A stretch of DNA of 64,000 bases from Desulfonatronum thiodismutans (GTDB lineage: Bacteria > Desulfobacterota > Desulfovibrionia > Desulfovibrionales > Desulfonatronaceae), in NCBI RefSeq assembly GCF_000717475.1, contig NZ_JPIK01000020.1:62001-126000 (forward strand), given 5' to 3'. Made by a program: the position numbers and the translations under genes. Numbering within the stretch: the stretch's first letter is position 1; every line of letters starts with the position of its first letter. Below are positions 15,001 through 23,902 of the stretch, piece after piece. The notes beneath the pieces are model-generated. The model ran no database searches. It was given only the letters and a program-made list of their open reading frames with translations, and was not told the DNA's origin.

Positions 15001-16646
15001 GCATGCCGGGCATCGCCCTGATCTCCCCCTCCAATCATCACGACATCTATTCCATCGAGGATTTGGCCCAGATCATCACCGAGCTGAAGACCGCCAATCC
15101 CATGGCCCGGGTTTCGGTGAAGATTCCCGTGACCAGCGGGGTGGGAACCATTGCCGTGGGCGTGGCCAAAGCCGGGGCGGATATCGTCACGGTTTCCGGG
15201 TTTGACGGCGGCACGGGCGCGGCCCGGGAGCACAGCAAAAAATATGTCGGCCTGCCCGCGGAGATCGGGGTCAGCCAGGCCCACCGGGCCCTGGTGGAGT
15301 CCGGTCTGCGGGATCAGGTGGAGCTGTGGGCCGACGGCGGGCTGCGCAGCGGCGCGGACGCCCTGAAGATGATCTTTCTCGGCGCGGACCGGGTGGGCAT
15401 GGGCACCGCGGCCCTGATGGGCGTGGGCTGCATCAGTTGCCAACGTTGCCACCTGGACACCTGTCCCCGGGGCATCTCCACTCAGCTGCGGACCAAGGCC
15501 GAGGCGGAGCTGCGCGGCGTCAAGGGCTTCACCCCGCTGCAAGCGGCCGCGGAAACCGGCAATCTGGTGCGGTTGTTCACCTGTATCGGCGAGGAAATGC
15601 GGGCCATTCTGGCGGACCTGGGCGTCAGCCGGGTCCGGGACGTGGTCGGACGCACGGAGTTTCTGGCCCAGATATCCCATCAAGACGTGGTGGCCCTGAC
15701 GGACATCCTGGCCCGTCCGGCCATGGACGGCTCCGCCGGACCGGCCGGGGCCCTGCGCATGGTCCGCAAGCCGTTGAACGTCCTGACCAAGCTGGTGGCG
15801 GACATCTCCCTGGCCGAGTTCGCCGACGAACAGACTCGGGAAGTTCGGTACACGGATCAGTACGTGCGCAGCGTGGACCGGGCCATGGGCACCTACCTGG
15901 CCGGGGCCGTGGTCCGCCAATTCGGGGATTCCGGGGAGCGCCGGGCCAAGTTGCGCCTGGACTCCTCGGTGCCCGGCAACGGTCTGTGCGCCTTCAATAT
16001 CCCGGGCATCGACGTGATGGTGGACGGCGGGGCCCAGGACGGCACGGCCAAGAGCAGCCTCGGCGGGGCCTGCGGCGTGTTCAAGGGCGCGAATCTGATG
16101 GGCCGCAGGGTGGACGGGTCCACGGGCAAGAGCTTCGCCTACGGCGCCATCGGGGGGACGCTCATGGTCCAGAACTACGCGGACTCCCGGGCCTGCATCC
16201 GGATGTCCGGCGCGGACGCGGTGTTCGGGGCCCGGATCACGTCCCGGGTCCGGGACGAGGAAAGCAACCTGGCCGTGCGCGCCCACCTCAAGGGCTTTGC
16301 CTTCGAGTACATGACCGGGGGGCGGGCCGTGGTTCTGGGCGATCCCGGCCCCTGGATTTGCTCCGGGATGACCGGCGGAGTGGTCTACCTGTGCCAGTAC
16401 CCGGAATATGGGTTCGACAAGGCCGCCATCCGCCGCCGTCTGGCCAGCGGCGCGGACGTGGCCGTCCGGGACGTGACCGAGCAAGGCCTCGCGGATATCC
16501 GCGAGCTGCTCACCCGCTACGTGGCCGAGCTGCGGGCCTCCTTCCAGGGGGAAGAGGCCTTGGCCGTGGAACAACTGATGGCCGAAGCTGAAACCCGCTT
16601 CGTAATGATCGTCCCGGCGGACAAGAATCCGCCCAAGGCGGAGTGA
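12015..16646 (+). CDS. gltB: Glutamate synthase, large subunit (GOGAT)
   Basis: 1543 residues from GTG 12015, which has GGAGG 5 bases upstream; an earlier in-frame ATG (11928) lacks a ribosome site. The type 2 glutamine amidotransferase domain begins at C23 (DACAIIAFVDKRG), implying a short propeptide removed to expose the catalytic cysteine. The central domain is followed by the FMN/2-oxoglutarate domain (GEGGEIPDMLGKYRHNRGQQ, VTSGVGTIAVGVAKAGAD) and a cysteine cluster for 3Fe-4S (CISCQRCHLDTCP). A glycine-rich beta-helix domain ends the protein. It makes glutamate from glutamine and 2-oxoglutarate. No small subunit gene lies next to it. Confidence 0.93.
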   Translation: MSKCIPSCGLASSRPICEERDACAIIAFVDKRGRVTHANIVRTIEALKKMAHRSGDINDEGDGCGIMTDVPRELWSRRLREAGLSPHLAESSGFFVGHLLLPRRIRERADDILDTVRKTFALRGLDILLELQGRTNDDELGPMARAETPLFWQVAGLVRRDVRIDSGRLLFKVLVELEDLEPDLHVASLSQDSVVYKVRGGPELLQRVYPELRDPATRSKICLGHSRYSTNTLPTVERTQPFSILAHNGEINTIERLRGAARNLGIEPVPGGSDSQDLNRAVEGLIHRYGLELTEAFAMVFPAVHSEVEHYPEDLREVYQTYRWFFPPSAQGPAAVIARHGDVCIGSVDALGLRPLWFGESDYNYYLSSEKGVVDLEDTASDPVPLAPGEKMAIFTLTGRRAVVFNYRAYQRQLVRLMRGRDGLRERIGTLYQAVPDKPENAFGLENLLDDGRSRMSPGEMVRENVLAALGWHKYDVEMRKKTATVGGAVIGSMGYQGPLACLTPEGLANISEFFKENVAVVTNPAIDREREPDHFTTRCILGDRPEIDNRERAGAVGLELRTPLLLGGCLDGRVCGAALSQLAAEFGTQTMDSVLSFFTGQGRDPARVAVLDAVFEAKTDDPDSGPGNGQGCLERRLADLCLEAGAAIDAGAVLLVLDDSRTFSDGRVYVDPGLALAVIGNFLEEHRLRRRCSLVVRSAAVRNLHDVMFLLGLGADAINPYMIWRMAREHATESRPAETVIRTTMDVLQKGMEKVMSTMGIHELCGYGRIFSSIGLAEDLARIFKCANFCQSPDIGLSLARLEEIARVRLGRAVRETSAQLWSTPARNTKVGRVLRRAATGVAGFREMAQELAALERENPVALRHVLGFSRPSQAAPLAMSEVDITIGGHAMPLIIPAMSFGSQGENSFRSYAEAARLLNIVCMNGEGGEIPDMLGKYRHNRGQQIASGRFGVHMAFLNSVDFLEIKIGQGAKPGEGGHLPGQKVTPMVAQARHCMPGIALISPSNHHDIYSIEDLAQIITELKTANPMARVSVKIPVTSGVGTIAVGVAKAGADIVTVSGFDGGTGAAREHSKKYVGLPAEIGVSQAHRALVESGLRDQVELWADGGLRSGADALKMIFLGADRVGMGTAALMGVGCISCQRCHLDTCPRGISTQLRTKAEAELRGVKGFTPLQAAAETGNLVRLFTCIGEEMRAILADLGVSRVRDVVGRTEFLAQISHQDVVALTDILARPAMDGSAGPAGALRMVRKPLNVLTKLVADISLAEFADEQTREVRYTDQYVRSVDRAMGTYLAGAVVRQFGDSGERRAKLRLDSSVPGNGLCAFNIPGIDVMVDGGAQDGTAKSSLGGACGVFKGANLMGRRVDGSTGKSFAYGAIGGTLMVQNYADSRACIRMSGADAVFGARITSRVRDEESNLAVRAHLKGFAFEYMTGGRAVVLGDPGPWICSGMTGGVVYLCQYPEYGFDKAAIRRRLASGADVAVRDVTEQGLADIRELLTRYVAELRASFQGEEALAVEQLMAEAETRFVMIVPADKNPPKAE

Positions 16647-16841
16647 AAGGGAGGATTCAGGAGTCAGAATTCAGGACTCAAGAATCGGATAACAGGGGGC
16701 AGAGGGATCTTTCGAGCTCTATGATTCTGTTATGCGGTGATCGAAATGGCAATTGAAGCTGTAATCCAGCGCCGTAAGGTCTTCGTTGAAAATCAATTCG
16801 ACCGTCATCACAACAAACCATGCCATCCAAGGAGGAAGACA
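16647..16841. other. Intergenic stretch with a degenerate CAGGAGTCAG-type repeat
   Basis: Right after gltB, bases 16652-16686 consist of imperfect copies of a CAGGAGTCAG / CAGGACTCA motif. The same motif family occurs inside the kinase gene at 26342-26443. The rest shows the Shine-Dalgarno of the next gene and no clear terminator. Confidence 0.5.
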
Positions 16842-17144
16842 ATGATCAAGCATATCGTGATGTGGACGTTGAAGGAGCAGGCAGAGGGAGCCGGGGCCGG
16901 GGAGAACGGGAAGAAGATGAAGCAGATGCTGGAGGCGCTGAACGGCAAGATTCCGGGCTTGCTGCATCTGGAGGTCGGGTTGGATGTCTTTCAGGCTTCT
17001 CCGGCCTGGCAGGTTGTTCTGTACTCTGAACTGGAATCTCGTGACGCCCTTCAAGTTTATCAACAGCATCCGGAGCATCAGCGCTGCGTGGAATTCGTGA
17101 AGAAGGTGGTCGTTGATCGGGGCGTGGTGGATTACGAGATATAG
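16842..17144 (+). CDS. Dabb family (stress-responsive A/B barrel) protein
   Basis: 100 residues. MIKHIVMWTLKEQAEG at the start and VVDYEI at the end are typical of the Dabb fold, a small dimeric alpha-beta barrel with varied or unknown roles. ATG 16842 has GGAGG 6 bases upstream; an in-frame start at 16737 would add an unrelated leader. The TAG stop merges with the ribosome site of the next gene, so the two are probably one transcript. Confidence 0.8.
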   Translation: MIKHIVMWTLKEQAEGAGAGENGKKMKQMLEALNGKIPGLLHLEVGLDVFQASPAWQVVLYSELESRDALQVYQQHPEHQRCVEFVKKVVVDRGVVDYEI

Positions 17145-17153
17145 GAGGACGCC

Positions 17154-17744
17154 GTGTTCGGGTTTTTGAGTCCCGCTCTGCTGATCGTGGACATGCAGAA
17201 CGATTTCGTTTTGCCCGACGCCCCGGCCGCCGTGGCCGGGGCCAGGGAGACCATTCCAGTCATCGCCACGCTGGCGGAGCATGCCCGGAAGCGATCCTGG
17301 CCGGTGATCCACGTGGTCCGGGAACACCGGCCCGACGGCAGCGACGTGGAATATACCCGGCAAGAGCTGTTTCAGAACGGCGCGGGCATCTGCGTGGCCG
17401 GGACGCCCGGGGCGCGGATCGTGGCGGAGCTGATGCCGCGCTCCGGCGATTACGTGTTGACCAAACAGCGCTTCAGCGCGTTTTTGGGCACGGAGCTGGA
17501 TTTGCTGTTGCGTCGCCTGCGAGCGGAGACGCTGATCGTAGCCGGAACCCAGTATCCCAATTGCATCCGGGCCACGGCCGTGGACGCCCTGGGTCGGGAC
17601 TACCGGGTGATCGTGGTCACGGACGCCTGTTCCGCCCAGACCGAACGGATCGCGGCGAACAATATCGAGGACATGCGCAATATGGGCATGCTGTGCATTC
17701 CATTTCAGGAAATGATCAATCTTTCAGAGGAGAAACCACTGTGA
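17154..17744 (+). CDS. Isochorismatase-like cysteine hydrolase (nicotinamidase-related)
   Basis: 196 residues with the family's catalytic triad: D13 in LLIVDMQNDF, K104 in LTKQRFSAF and C137 in YPNCIRATAVDAL. Members hydrolyse amides or vinyl ethers such as nicotinamide, N-carbamoyl compounds or isochorismate. The exact substrate cannot be read from sequence. It starts at GTG 17154 behind AGGAGG and overlaps the next gene as GTGA. Between a Dabb protein and an outer membrane protein, the operon gives no clear pathway. Confidence 0.85.
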   Translation: MFGFLSPALLIVDMQNDFVLPDAPAAVAGARETIPVIATLAEHARKRSWPVIHVVREHRPDGSDVEYTRQELFQNGAGICVAGTPGARIVAELMPRSGDYVLTKQRFSAFLGTELDLLLRRLRAETLIVAGTQYPNCIRATAVDALGRDYRVIVVTDACSAQTERIAANNIEDMRNMGMLCIPFQEMINLSEEKPL

Positions 17745-18508
17745 CCAAGTTTTGGGCCGCTTTGGCGGCGTGCATCGTGCTGATTCTTCCCGGATGGGCC
17801 GGGGCCGCGGGGTTCGAGGCGGCGGTTGGCGTTTGGCATCAGTCCCCCTCCGGGGACGTGACCTACAAGGGCCAGACGGGCGATGACCGGCTTGATCTGG
17901 AAAGCAGCCTGGGACTGGACGACGAGACCGGCCTGCTCTTCCGCGCTCGGCTGGAAACCCCGCTGATCCTCCCCAATATCGGATTCATGGCCACGCCGGT
18001 GACCTTTTCGGGCAAGGGGACGGCCAAGGGGAGCTTCACCTTTGGAAACCAGACTTTTTCAGCGGATGCGCCCATCGACGGCAAGCTGCGGCTGAATCAG
18101 TACGACGTGAGCCTGTTCTACGGAATTCCGGGGCTGAAGGCGGCGACCCTGGGCATGTTCAACGTGGATTTGGGGCTGAATCTGCGGCTGATGGACGTGG
18201 ATATCGAGGTCCGCCAGGAGCAGGCCGGGCTTTCCGAGTCCGAGAGCCTGTTTTTGCCCGTACCCACGCTCTATGCCGGAGCCAGCTTTCGCCCCCTGGA
18301 CTTCTTCGCCCTGGAAGCCGAGGCCCGCGGAGTGACCTACGCCGGAAACCACTTCTACAGCCTCATCGGCCGGGTACGCTTCGATCCGCTGGACCACCTC
18401 TTTCTTGCCGGCGGGTACCGCTACGACTCCGTCTCCATCGACGAAAAAGGTCTCAAGGCCGACGTGGACATCAGCGGCCCGTTCGCGGAGATCGGGATCA
18501 GCTTTTGA
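17741..18508 (+). CDS. TIGR04219-like outer membrane beta-barrel protein
   Basis: 255 residues. The N-terminus (KFWAALAACIVLILPGWAGAA) is a signal peptide. The mature part has alternating hydrophobic beta strands and ends in GPFAEIGISF, a C-terminal phenylalanine typical of outer membrane barrels. The GTG start at 17741 overlaps the preceding stop. The layout resembles the TIGR04219 outer membrane beta-barrel family, whose function is unknown. It is probably the last gene of the three-gene operon. Confidence 0.75.
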   Translation: MTKFWAALAACIVLILPGWAGAAGFEAAVGVWHQSPSGDVTYKGQTGDDRLDLESSLGLDDETGLLFRARLETPLILPNIGFMATPVTFSGKGTAKGSFTFGNQTFSADAPIDGKLRLNQYDVSLFYGIPGLKAATLGMFNVDLGLNLRLMDVDIEVRQEQAGLSESESLFLPVPTLYAGASFRPLDFFALEAEARGVTYAGNHFYSLIGRVRFDPLDHLFLAGGYRYDSVSIDEKGLKADVDISGPFAEIGISF

Positions 18509-18741
18509 GCCCGTTGCGCCTTCAGCAGTTATCGAGGGAAGAGGGCTTGACAGATCTTCTTCAGATCGAACATGTGGTCATTTCCTCCATGGGAATTTTG
18601 TCCGCGAGTTGCCGTCCATCGAAGTGAAATGGAGCTTGGCGGGGATTGGTATCTGGTGTCGTCCGGTAAGAGTTTTTGGAGTTGACACGTTTGGGCAAAA
18701 GCAATATCAGTTTCTCCAGCGCCGAGTTGATCTCAGCTTGC

Positions 18742-18892
18742 GGGGCGCTTAACAAATACCAGCTAAAGCGAGATACCCCTATCCCGCCTTGGCTTTAAGC
18801 TGAGCGGGCTTTTTTTTGTCCGTGGTTCGATCGTCGCCGATTTAATCTACAACTTGCAGGGCGACTCAGAAATACTGCTAAAGCGTTGGCCC
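18742..18892 (+). promoter_or_regulatory. Structured metK leader: two copies of a GCTAAAGCG motif around a terminator-like hairpin
   Basis: Copy 1 (18742-18779) has GGGG, CGCTT, a loop containing AAATAC and GCTA, then AAGCG and CCCC, so both stems can pair. Copy 2 (18859-18892) has GGGC, AAATAC, GCTAAAGCG and GCCC. The shared core is AAATAC followed after 1-3 bases by GCTAAAGCG. A hairpin with T8 lies between the copies. The position upstream of metK suggests a SAM-responsive or other attenuating leader. The sequence does not match a riboswitch class I can name with confidence. Confidence 0.45.
18783..18817 (+). terminator. Intrinsic terminator between the OMP operon and metK
   Basis: CCCGC (18783-18787) pairs with GCGGG (18804-18808), with further imperfect pairing of GGCTT with AAGCT inside, followed by C and eight T residues (18810-18817). 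It can end the upstream operon or serve as the switchable terminator of the metK leader, since related motifs lie on both sides. Confidence 0.7.
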
Positions 18893-18961
18893 GCCGATTT
18901 CGCTCCCAGTGGCCGCCAAACGCGCAGCCCATTCACCAAGGAGCGAAGGAGGTGCGCCCTC

Positions 18962-20119
18962 ATGCCATCCGTTTCTTCCACACGTTCCCACCTGTTCACG
19001 TCCGAATCCGTATCCGAAGGACACCCTGACAAGCTCGCCGATCGGATTTCCGATCGTATCCTGGACGAATTCCTGTCCCGTGACCCTCATGCCAGGGTTG
19101 CTTGCGAGACGTTACTGGCCGACCAGTGCGTTGTCGTTGCTGGTGAATTCAAAGCCACTTCCGAAGTATTTCAGCAAGTCCAGGCCATGACTGAATCACT
19201 GGTGCGCCAGGTTGTCCGGGATACGGGGTATCGCGACTCAAATACCGGCATTGATCCCGAAGCCTGCGAAATCCAGGTCCGCTTTAACGGTCAGTCCCGA
19301 GACATCAACCAGGGGGTCGACCGAGAGGACGGAGTGCTCGGAGCCGGAGACCAGGGCATGATGTTCGGCTATGCCTGCGACGAGACGCCTGAATTGATGC
19401 CTGCTCCAATAATCTTTGCGCATCGATTGGTCCAACGGCAGGCCGAACTCCGAAAAAGCGGCACCATTGCCTGGCTGGGACCAGACGCAAAGTCGCAGGT
19501 TTCCTTTCGCTACGTCGACGGCAAGCCCGTTCATGTCGAGACCGTGGTCCTGTCGACCCAGCATGATGACAACATCAGCATGGATGAGCTTCGGGCATCC
19601 GTTCTGGAACGGATCATCAAGCCCGTCATCCCCGAGAGCCACCGCTCACCGGATTTTAAGTGCCTTATCAATCCTACCGGGCGGTTCGTGACCGGTGGCC
19701 CCAAGGGCGATACCGGATTAACTGGTCGTAAGATCATTGTGGACACCTACGGAGGTGCGGCACCGCATGGCGGCGGTGCATTCTCCGGGAAAGATCCTAG
19801 CAAGGTGGATCGTTCCGCTGCGTATATGGCCCGCTTTCTGTCCAAGACCGTCGTATCCAGGGGCTGGGCCAAAAAATGCCTGACCCAGATTTCCTATGCC
19901 ATTGGTGTGGCCAAACCAGTTAGCTGCCTGGTCAAAACCTCCGGCGCCGGGGAGCTGCCGGATCAAGAAATTGAGCGAATGCTTCAGGAAGAATTCGATT
20001 TGACGCCTGCCGGAATCATCGACAAGCTCAAATTGTTGCGTCCCCTCTATTATCCAACGGCGGCCTATGGACATTTTGGACGTGACGACCTGGACCTGCC
20101 GTGGGAAAAGGTGAGCTGA
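18962..20119 (+). CDS. metK: S-adenosylmethionine synthetase
   Basis: 385 residues. It makes SAM from methionine and [35 protein letters not shown] and [19 protein letters not shown] are the defining ATP, Mg and phosphate-loop motifs. ATG 18962 has AAGGAGGT 8 bases upstream. The gene stands alone behind a structured leader. It joins metH (38946) as the second methyl-cycle gene of the window. Length is normal. Confidence 0.96.
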   Translation: MPSVSSTRSHLFTSESVSEGHPDKLADRISDRILDEFLSRDPHARVACETLLADQCVVVAGEFKATSEVFQQVQAMTESLVRQVVRDTGYRDSNTGIDPEACEIQVRFNGQSRDINQGVDREDGVLGAGDQGMMFGYACDETPELMPAPIIFAHRLVQRQAELRKSGTIAWLGPDAKSQVSFRYVDGKPVHVETVVLSTQHDDNISMDELRASVLERIIKPVIPESHRSPDFKCLINPTGRFVTGGPKGDTGLTGRKIIVDTYGGAAPHGGGAFSGKDPSKVDRSAAYMARFLSKTVVSRGWAKKCLTQISYAIGVAKPVSCLVKTSGAGELPDQEIERMLQEEFDLTPAGIIDKLKLLRPLYYPTAAYGHFGRDDLDLPWEKVS

Positions 20120-20390
20120 TCGAGCCGATCCTTGTGAAAGTCGCCATGAAAGCAAAAGATCGGACGTTCATTTACTGAGGCAAGTGGACGAAAAACACTC
20201 ATGCAGCATGATCAAATGATTCCGAAGGACTGAAGGGTATGCCTGTTTACCGTTATGTAATTTTCCCTGTATTGCTTTCATTCCTGCTTCTTTTTCCAGA
20301 AAAACATGGTATGATCGTTTTGGCCCAGACGCAGATGGAAAAGAATGGCAACCCGTTTTGAACCATCCTGAAAGAAAGGAAAACCTTGTC

Positions 20391-21905
20391 ATGCAGCTTT
20401 TTGACGTGGTCTCACTGGCCTTTCCTTCGAATACCAAACTGATCCCGGTTGTCGGGGCCGCGGTCCGGGAGTATGCCCTGCAGTCCGGGTTTTCCGCAAC
20501 GGACTCCCAGCGCATCTGTCTGGCCTTTGAAGAGGCCTCAACCTACTCCATTTCCCTCGGCTTCGGCAGAGAGGACGACCTGCTGCGGGTCCGATTGTCC
20601 CGCACCACGCTTGGCCTGCATATCGTCCTTCGCTCCAGGGGCCTGCCCCTGGAGGACGAGGCGCTCCCGGCCTTTGATGCGCAACGGTTCGCGTCCGCGG
20701 AGGACGTCACCGGGCTGCAAACCTTTCTTGCCCGACACATGGTTGACGAAGTGACGTTTTCCTTGCTGGAGGGTGGAGAGCGGGTGATCTGCCTCGTCAA
20801 ACATGGGCCCGGCAACCAAGGAGAACAGGACAAGGAACAGGAAAAGAGGGCGGCCCCGCGGAAGTCTTCCGCTGGTTCCTCCAAGCCCCGGATAATGACC
20901 AGCCATGCCGTTCGCCTGGGACAACCCGATGATGCCGAAGGCATCGCCAGGTTGGCATTGCGGGCGCATGGCGCGGTGTTCTTCAATGAATCGATCTACT
21001 ATCCAGCCAGGGTTCGCGAGATGCTTGAACAGGGAGAGATGGTCTCGGTGGTGGCTGAAACGGCAAGTGGAGAACTCATGGGCCATTGCGCCCTGGTGGC
21101 CGACACCCCGGGAGCGCGCGTGAGGGAACTGACCTATTTCATCCTGGATACCCGCTTCAAAAGCCCCGGCGTGCACGAGGACGTGTACGCCTTGCTCAGC
21201 GAGAGCGCCCGAACGCTTGGTCTCCGCGCGATGAGCGCCCTGGCGGTCACGAATCATATCCATTCCCAGCGCAACCTTCTGCTGCAAGGATTCAAGGAAT
21301 GCGCAATGCTTTTGGCGGCAGGCCCGGCCTCCCGGATCTGGCGGGAAAAGGACGGGCAGGATCCGGGGCGCATCGCCAGCGTCGTGTTCCTCAACTATCT
21401 GCATGGAGACGACGGGACGCTGCTCCACGTTCCGGACAGGCACCGCCCGATGGTCAGCCGAATATTCCAGCATCTGGGGAGAAACTATCGATTTTCAGAT
21501 GTTTCGGGGCGCGGTCTGCCTGAGGGCCTCGCGCGGATTTATTCGGAATCCGACTTGAAGGAAGGGTGGACGTGGATCAGCGTCGCTCAGTACGGGCACG
21601 ACATCCTGAAACACGTGGGCGACCAACTGGCATTGTCCTGCGGGCAGGGAATCCCCGTGGCGCACCTCGCGCTGCCCTTGGCGGACCCGGCTACCGGCGT
21701 GGTGGCCGATCTTGTTGAAAAGATGGGGTTCTTCTTTGCCGGAGTCGGCCTGGACGACGATGGCGCGGAGGTTCTCCTGGTCCAGTACATACATGGCGTG
21801 GACCCAGGATACGACTCCATCCACCTCGCATCGCCCTTTGGCCGCGGGCTTTTGGAGTATGCGCGAGCCGCGGATCCCGGCACATGGTCTGATCCGCGGC
21901 CCTGA
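20391..21905 (+). CDS. Fusion of anti-sigma-like ATPase domain and GNAT acetyltransferase domain
   Basis: 504 residues from ATG 20391 (AAAGGA about 11 bases upstream). Residues 1-130 look like an RsbW-type histidine-kinase-like ATPase: VREYALQSGFSATDSQRICLAFEEAS contains the N-box-like helix. A charged linker (KEQEKRAAPRKSS) leads to a GNAT-like domain near 165-310 (VRLGQPDDAEGIARLALRA, GHCALVADTPGARV). The remainder, about 190 residues, is unrecognised. Such proteins could link partner-switching signals to acetylation, but substrate and partner are unknown. The preceding 271 bases show no gene. Confidence 0.6.
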   Translation: MQLFDVVSLAFPSNTKLIPVVGAAVREYALQSGFSATDSQRICLAFEEASTYSISLGFGREDDLLRVRLSRTTLGLHIVLRSRGLPLEDEALPAFDAQRFASAEDVTGLQTFLARHMVDEVTFSLLEGGERVICLVKHGPGNQGEQDKEQEKRAAPRKSSAGSSKPRIMTSHAVRLGQPDDAEGIARLALRAHGAVFFNESIYYPARVREMLEQGEMVSVVAETASGELMGHCALVADTPGARVRELTYFILDTRFKSPGVHEDVYALLSESARTLGLRAMSALAVTNHIHSQRNLLLQGFKECAMLLAAGPASRIWREKDGQDPGRIASVVFLNYLHGDDGTLLHVPDRHRPMVSRIFQHLGRNYRFSDVSGRGLPEGLARIYSESDLKEGWTWISVAQYGHDILKHVGDQLALSCGQGIPVAHLALPLADPATGVVADLVEKMGFFFAGVGLDDDGAEVLLVQYIHGVDPGYDSIHLASPFGRGLLEYARAADPGTWSDPRP

Positions 21906-21964
21906 TCAGACTTGGACACCAAAAAACAGGGGAAGTTGTCAGGCGCCGAAATGTGTCAACGGTA

Positions 21965-22873
21965 TCAACGTATTGGTTCCGTTGAAAGCGATACGCTCAC
22001 GAAACTGTTTTCGATCTTTCCTTCCAATGACTCCCGCATGGACCGGATGACCTGCTGGACTTCGCCCACGCGCTGGTCAGGGTCAAATTCCAGAAAGATT
22101 TCAATGAGCACCCGTCCTCCGGTTCTCCGCGAGCGGACACCGTGAAAATGGGCATACTCATGATAATGGTTCGCCAGTTCACGGGTGATGATGAGTTGGT
22201 ATTTTTCCTCGAGGGTTCTGTCCAGGAGGTCGAAGAGAGAACTTTTAATCAGCCCGTAGAAGGAATAGATGATGACCCCGCCTAATGCCAGGGATATGAC
22301 GGGGTCGATATGGAGCGACCATGCGTATTCCCGCAGAAGAATCATGGCCAGCAGGCTGAACAGTATCCCTCCGGCGATGACCGTGTCGGACATGGGCACC
22401 CGCCATTGAATGTCCGTGACCGGAGAAGGGATCCTTTTGTGAATCCGATAGTTGCGAACCCAGAGATAGCCGCTTGACATCATGGATGCCAACATGATCA
22501 CGGCTCCCATGGCCAGGTGGCCGGGATCAAGGGCAACGGGCGAAACAAGCCGCCCGATGGACGTGTAAATGATGTACCCAACGGATAGCACGACGAACCA
22601 GGCGCCGACCACGCCAATGAGGTTTTCGATTTTCCCCGCTCCGTAGTCAAAATTCGCGCCCATCCCCTTTCTCATTTTGTGGAGAATGAACAAGAGCATG
22701 GCATTGGCGAAAAAAACATTGAAATCGCCGAGCAGATCCGCGTAGAGCGTCATGGAATTCGCGAGAACGGCAATAACGAAGGTCGGGCCGATAAAGGCCA
22801 GATCGATGATGACTGAAATAAGAGCCGTACGTTCCTTCGTCGCGTCGGCGCTGGTGCTGGCTGGCGTGTTCAT
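21965..22873 (-). CDS. Cation diffusion facilitator family transporter
   Basis: 302 residues. About six hydrophobic segments (for example LISVIIDLAFIGPTFVIAVLA and AMGAVIMLASMMSSGYLWV) are followed by a soluble C-terminal domain beginning after SSLFDLLDRTLEEKYQ, the CDF arrangement. The metal site in segment 2 reads YADLLGD, that is DxxxD rather than the HxxxD of zinc transporters; the segment 5 site (VPMSDTVIAGGIL) keeps one Asp. The metal therefore may not be zinc. It presumably exports a divalent cation across the inner membrane. Confidence 0.8.
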   Translation of the reverse strand: MNTPASTSADATKERTALISVIIDLAFIGPTFVIAVLANSMTLYADLLGDFNVFFANAMLLFILHKMRKGMGANFDYGAGKIENLIGVVGAWFVVLSVGYIIYTSIGRLVSPVALDPGHLAMGAVIMLASMMSSGYLWVRNYRIHKRIPSPVTDIQWRVPMSDTVIAGGILFSLLAMILLREYAWSLHIDPVISLALGGVIIYSFYGLIKSSLFDLLDRTLEEKYQLIITRELANHYHEYAHFHGVRSRRTGGRVLIEIFLEFDPDQRVGEVQQVIRSMRESLEGKIENSFVSVSLSTEPIR

Positions 22874-22987
22874 GTGTGGTTTCAGGAAACAAGAGAAAAT
22901 GCGATGAATGGCAAAGAGTGCTTATGTCACGGTTGACGGGAACGCAAACCATTGCCGCGCCTCTCGATGATCGCTACGATCATCCCC

Positions 22988-23463
22988 ATGTCTCACGAAA
23001 ATGCTGACACGTTGCGACAGGTTCCTCTGTCCAAGGACTTGGCCCTGATTTCCGGCGTTGCCAAAGGTCTGAATGTCGAACTGCCGCTGTATTTGTCGCC
23101 TGTGACGGCGGGCTTTCCGTCTCCAGCCGATGATTTCCTGGAAAAGCGGCTGGACCTGAATGAGACTACCTGGTGAAGAACCCGGCGGCCACGTATCTGG
23201 TCCGGGCCACCGGCGATTCCATGCAAGGCGTGGGCATCCATGACGGGGACGTGCTGGTCGTGGACAAGTCCGCCGAAGTCACGGACGGGAAGGTGGTCAT
23301 CGCCATTGTCTACGGTGAATTCACGGTCAAGACGTTGAAGCGGCGGAACGGGCACGCCTTTCTGGTCCCCGCCAATGCCGAATATCCCGAGATCGAACTC
23401 ACGCCCGAGATGGACTGCGAGGTCTGGGGCGTCGTGACGAGCGTGATCCGCAAGATGCCCTGA
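22988..23463 (+). pseudogene. umuD: umuD, SOS mutagenesis protein, broken by a frameshift
   Basis: The first frame gives LPLYLSPVTAGFPSPADDFLEKRLDLNE and stops at 23176. The second frame continues with VKNPAATYLVRATGDSMQGVGIHDGD up to 23463. Together they form a full UmuD with the AG cleavage site, the catalytic Ser in GDSM and the Lys in FTVKTLKRR. The frame shift lies near 23163-23172 and corresponds to two added bases or one lost base. The following umuC is also broken, so this looks like real decay rather than a reading error. Confidence 0.85.
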
Positions 23464-23472
23464 ATACGAGCC

Positions 23473-23856
23473 ATGAAACAACTCAAGGTCATGCCGGCCT
23501 CGAGCATCTTCGCCCTGCTGGACTGCAACAACTTCTACGCATCCTGCGAGCGGGCATTCAATCCCAAGCTGCGAGGCAAGCCCATCGTTGTGCTGTCCAA
23601 CAACGACGGCTGCGTGATTGCCCGCTCCAACGAGGCCAAGGCCCTGGACATTCCCATGGGCGCACCGGCGTTCAAGTTTCAGCCTCTGTTTCGAAAGCAC
23701 GGGGTCCACGTCTTTTCCTCCAATTTCGCCCTCTACGGTGACATGTCCCGCCGAGTGATGGACACGGTTTCCCGGTTCACCCCGGACATGGAAATCTACT
23801 CCATCGACGAGGCGTTCCTGCGCTTGGACCGGATGCACGACCACCCCCTGGACTTA
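23473..23856 (+). pseudogene. umuC: umuC, DNA polymerase V catalytic subunit, truncated
   Basis: FALLDCNNFYASCERAFNP, VVLSNNDGCVIARSNEAKAL and EIYSIDEAFLRLDRM are the N-terminal Y-family polymerase motifs including catalytic acidic residues. After roughly residue 127 (HDHPLDL) the similarity ends abruptly and A+T-rich sequence begins. The frame runs on to 23973 with unrelated residues. The remaining approximately 290 residues of UmuC are not found in the window. Insertion or deletion by foreign DNA is the simplest explanation. Confidence 0.85.
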
Positions 23857-23902
23857 TGTTTCTACTTATTGAAATTGTCCCTCCCGTGTCGTGGCATCTA
23901 TC

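Noticed and set aside
12627..16574. Very long minus-strand open frame opposite gltB
   Set aside because: G+C-rich codon bias leaves antisense frames open; the plus strand carries unmistakable glutamate synthase motifs.
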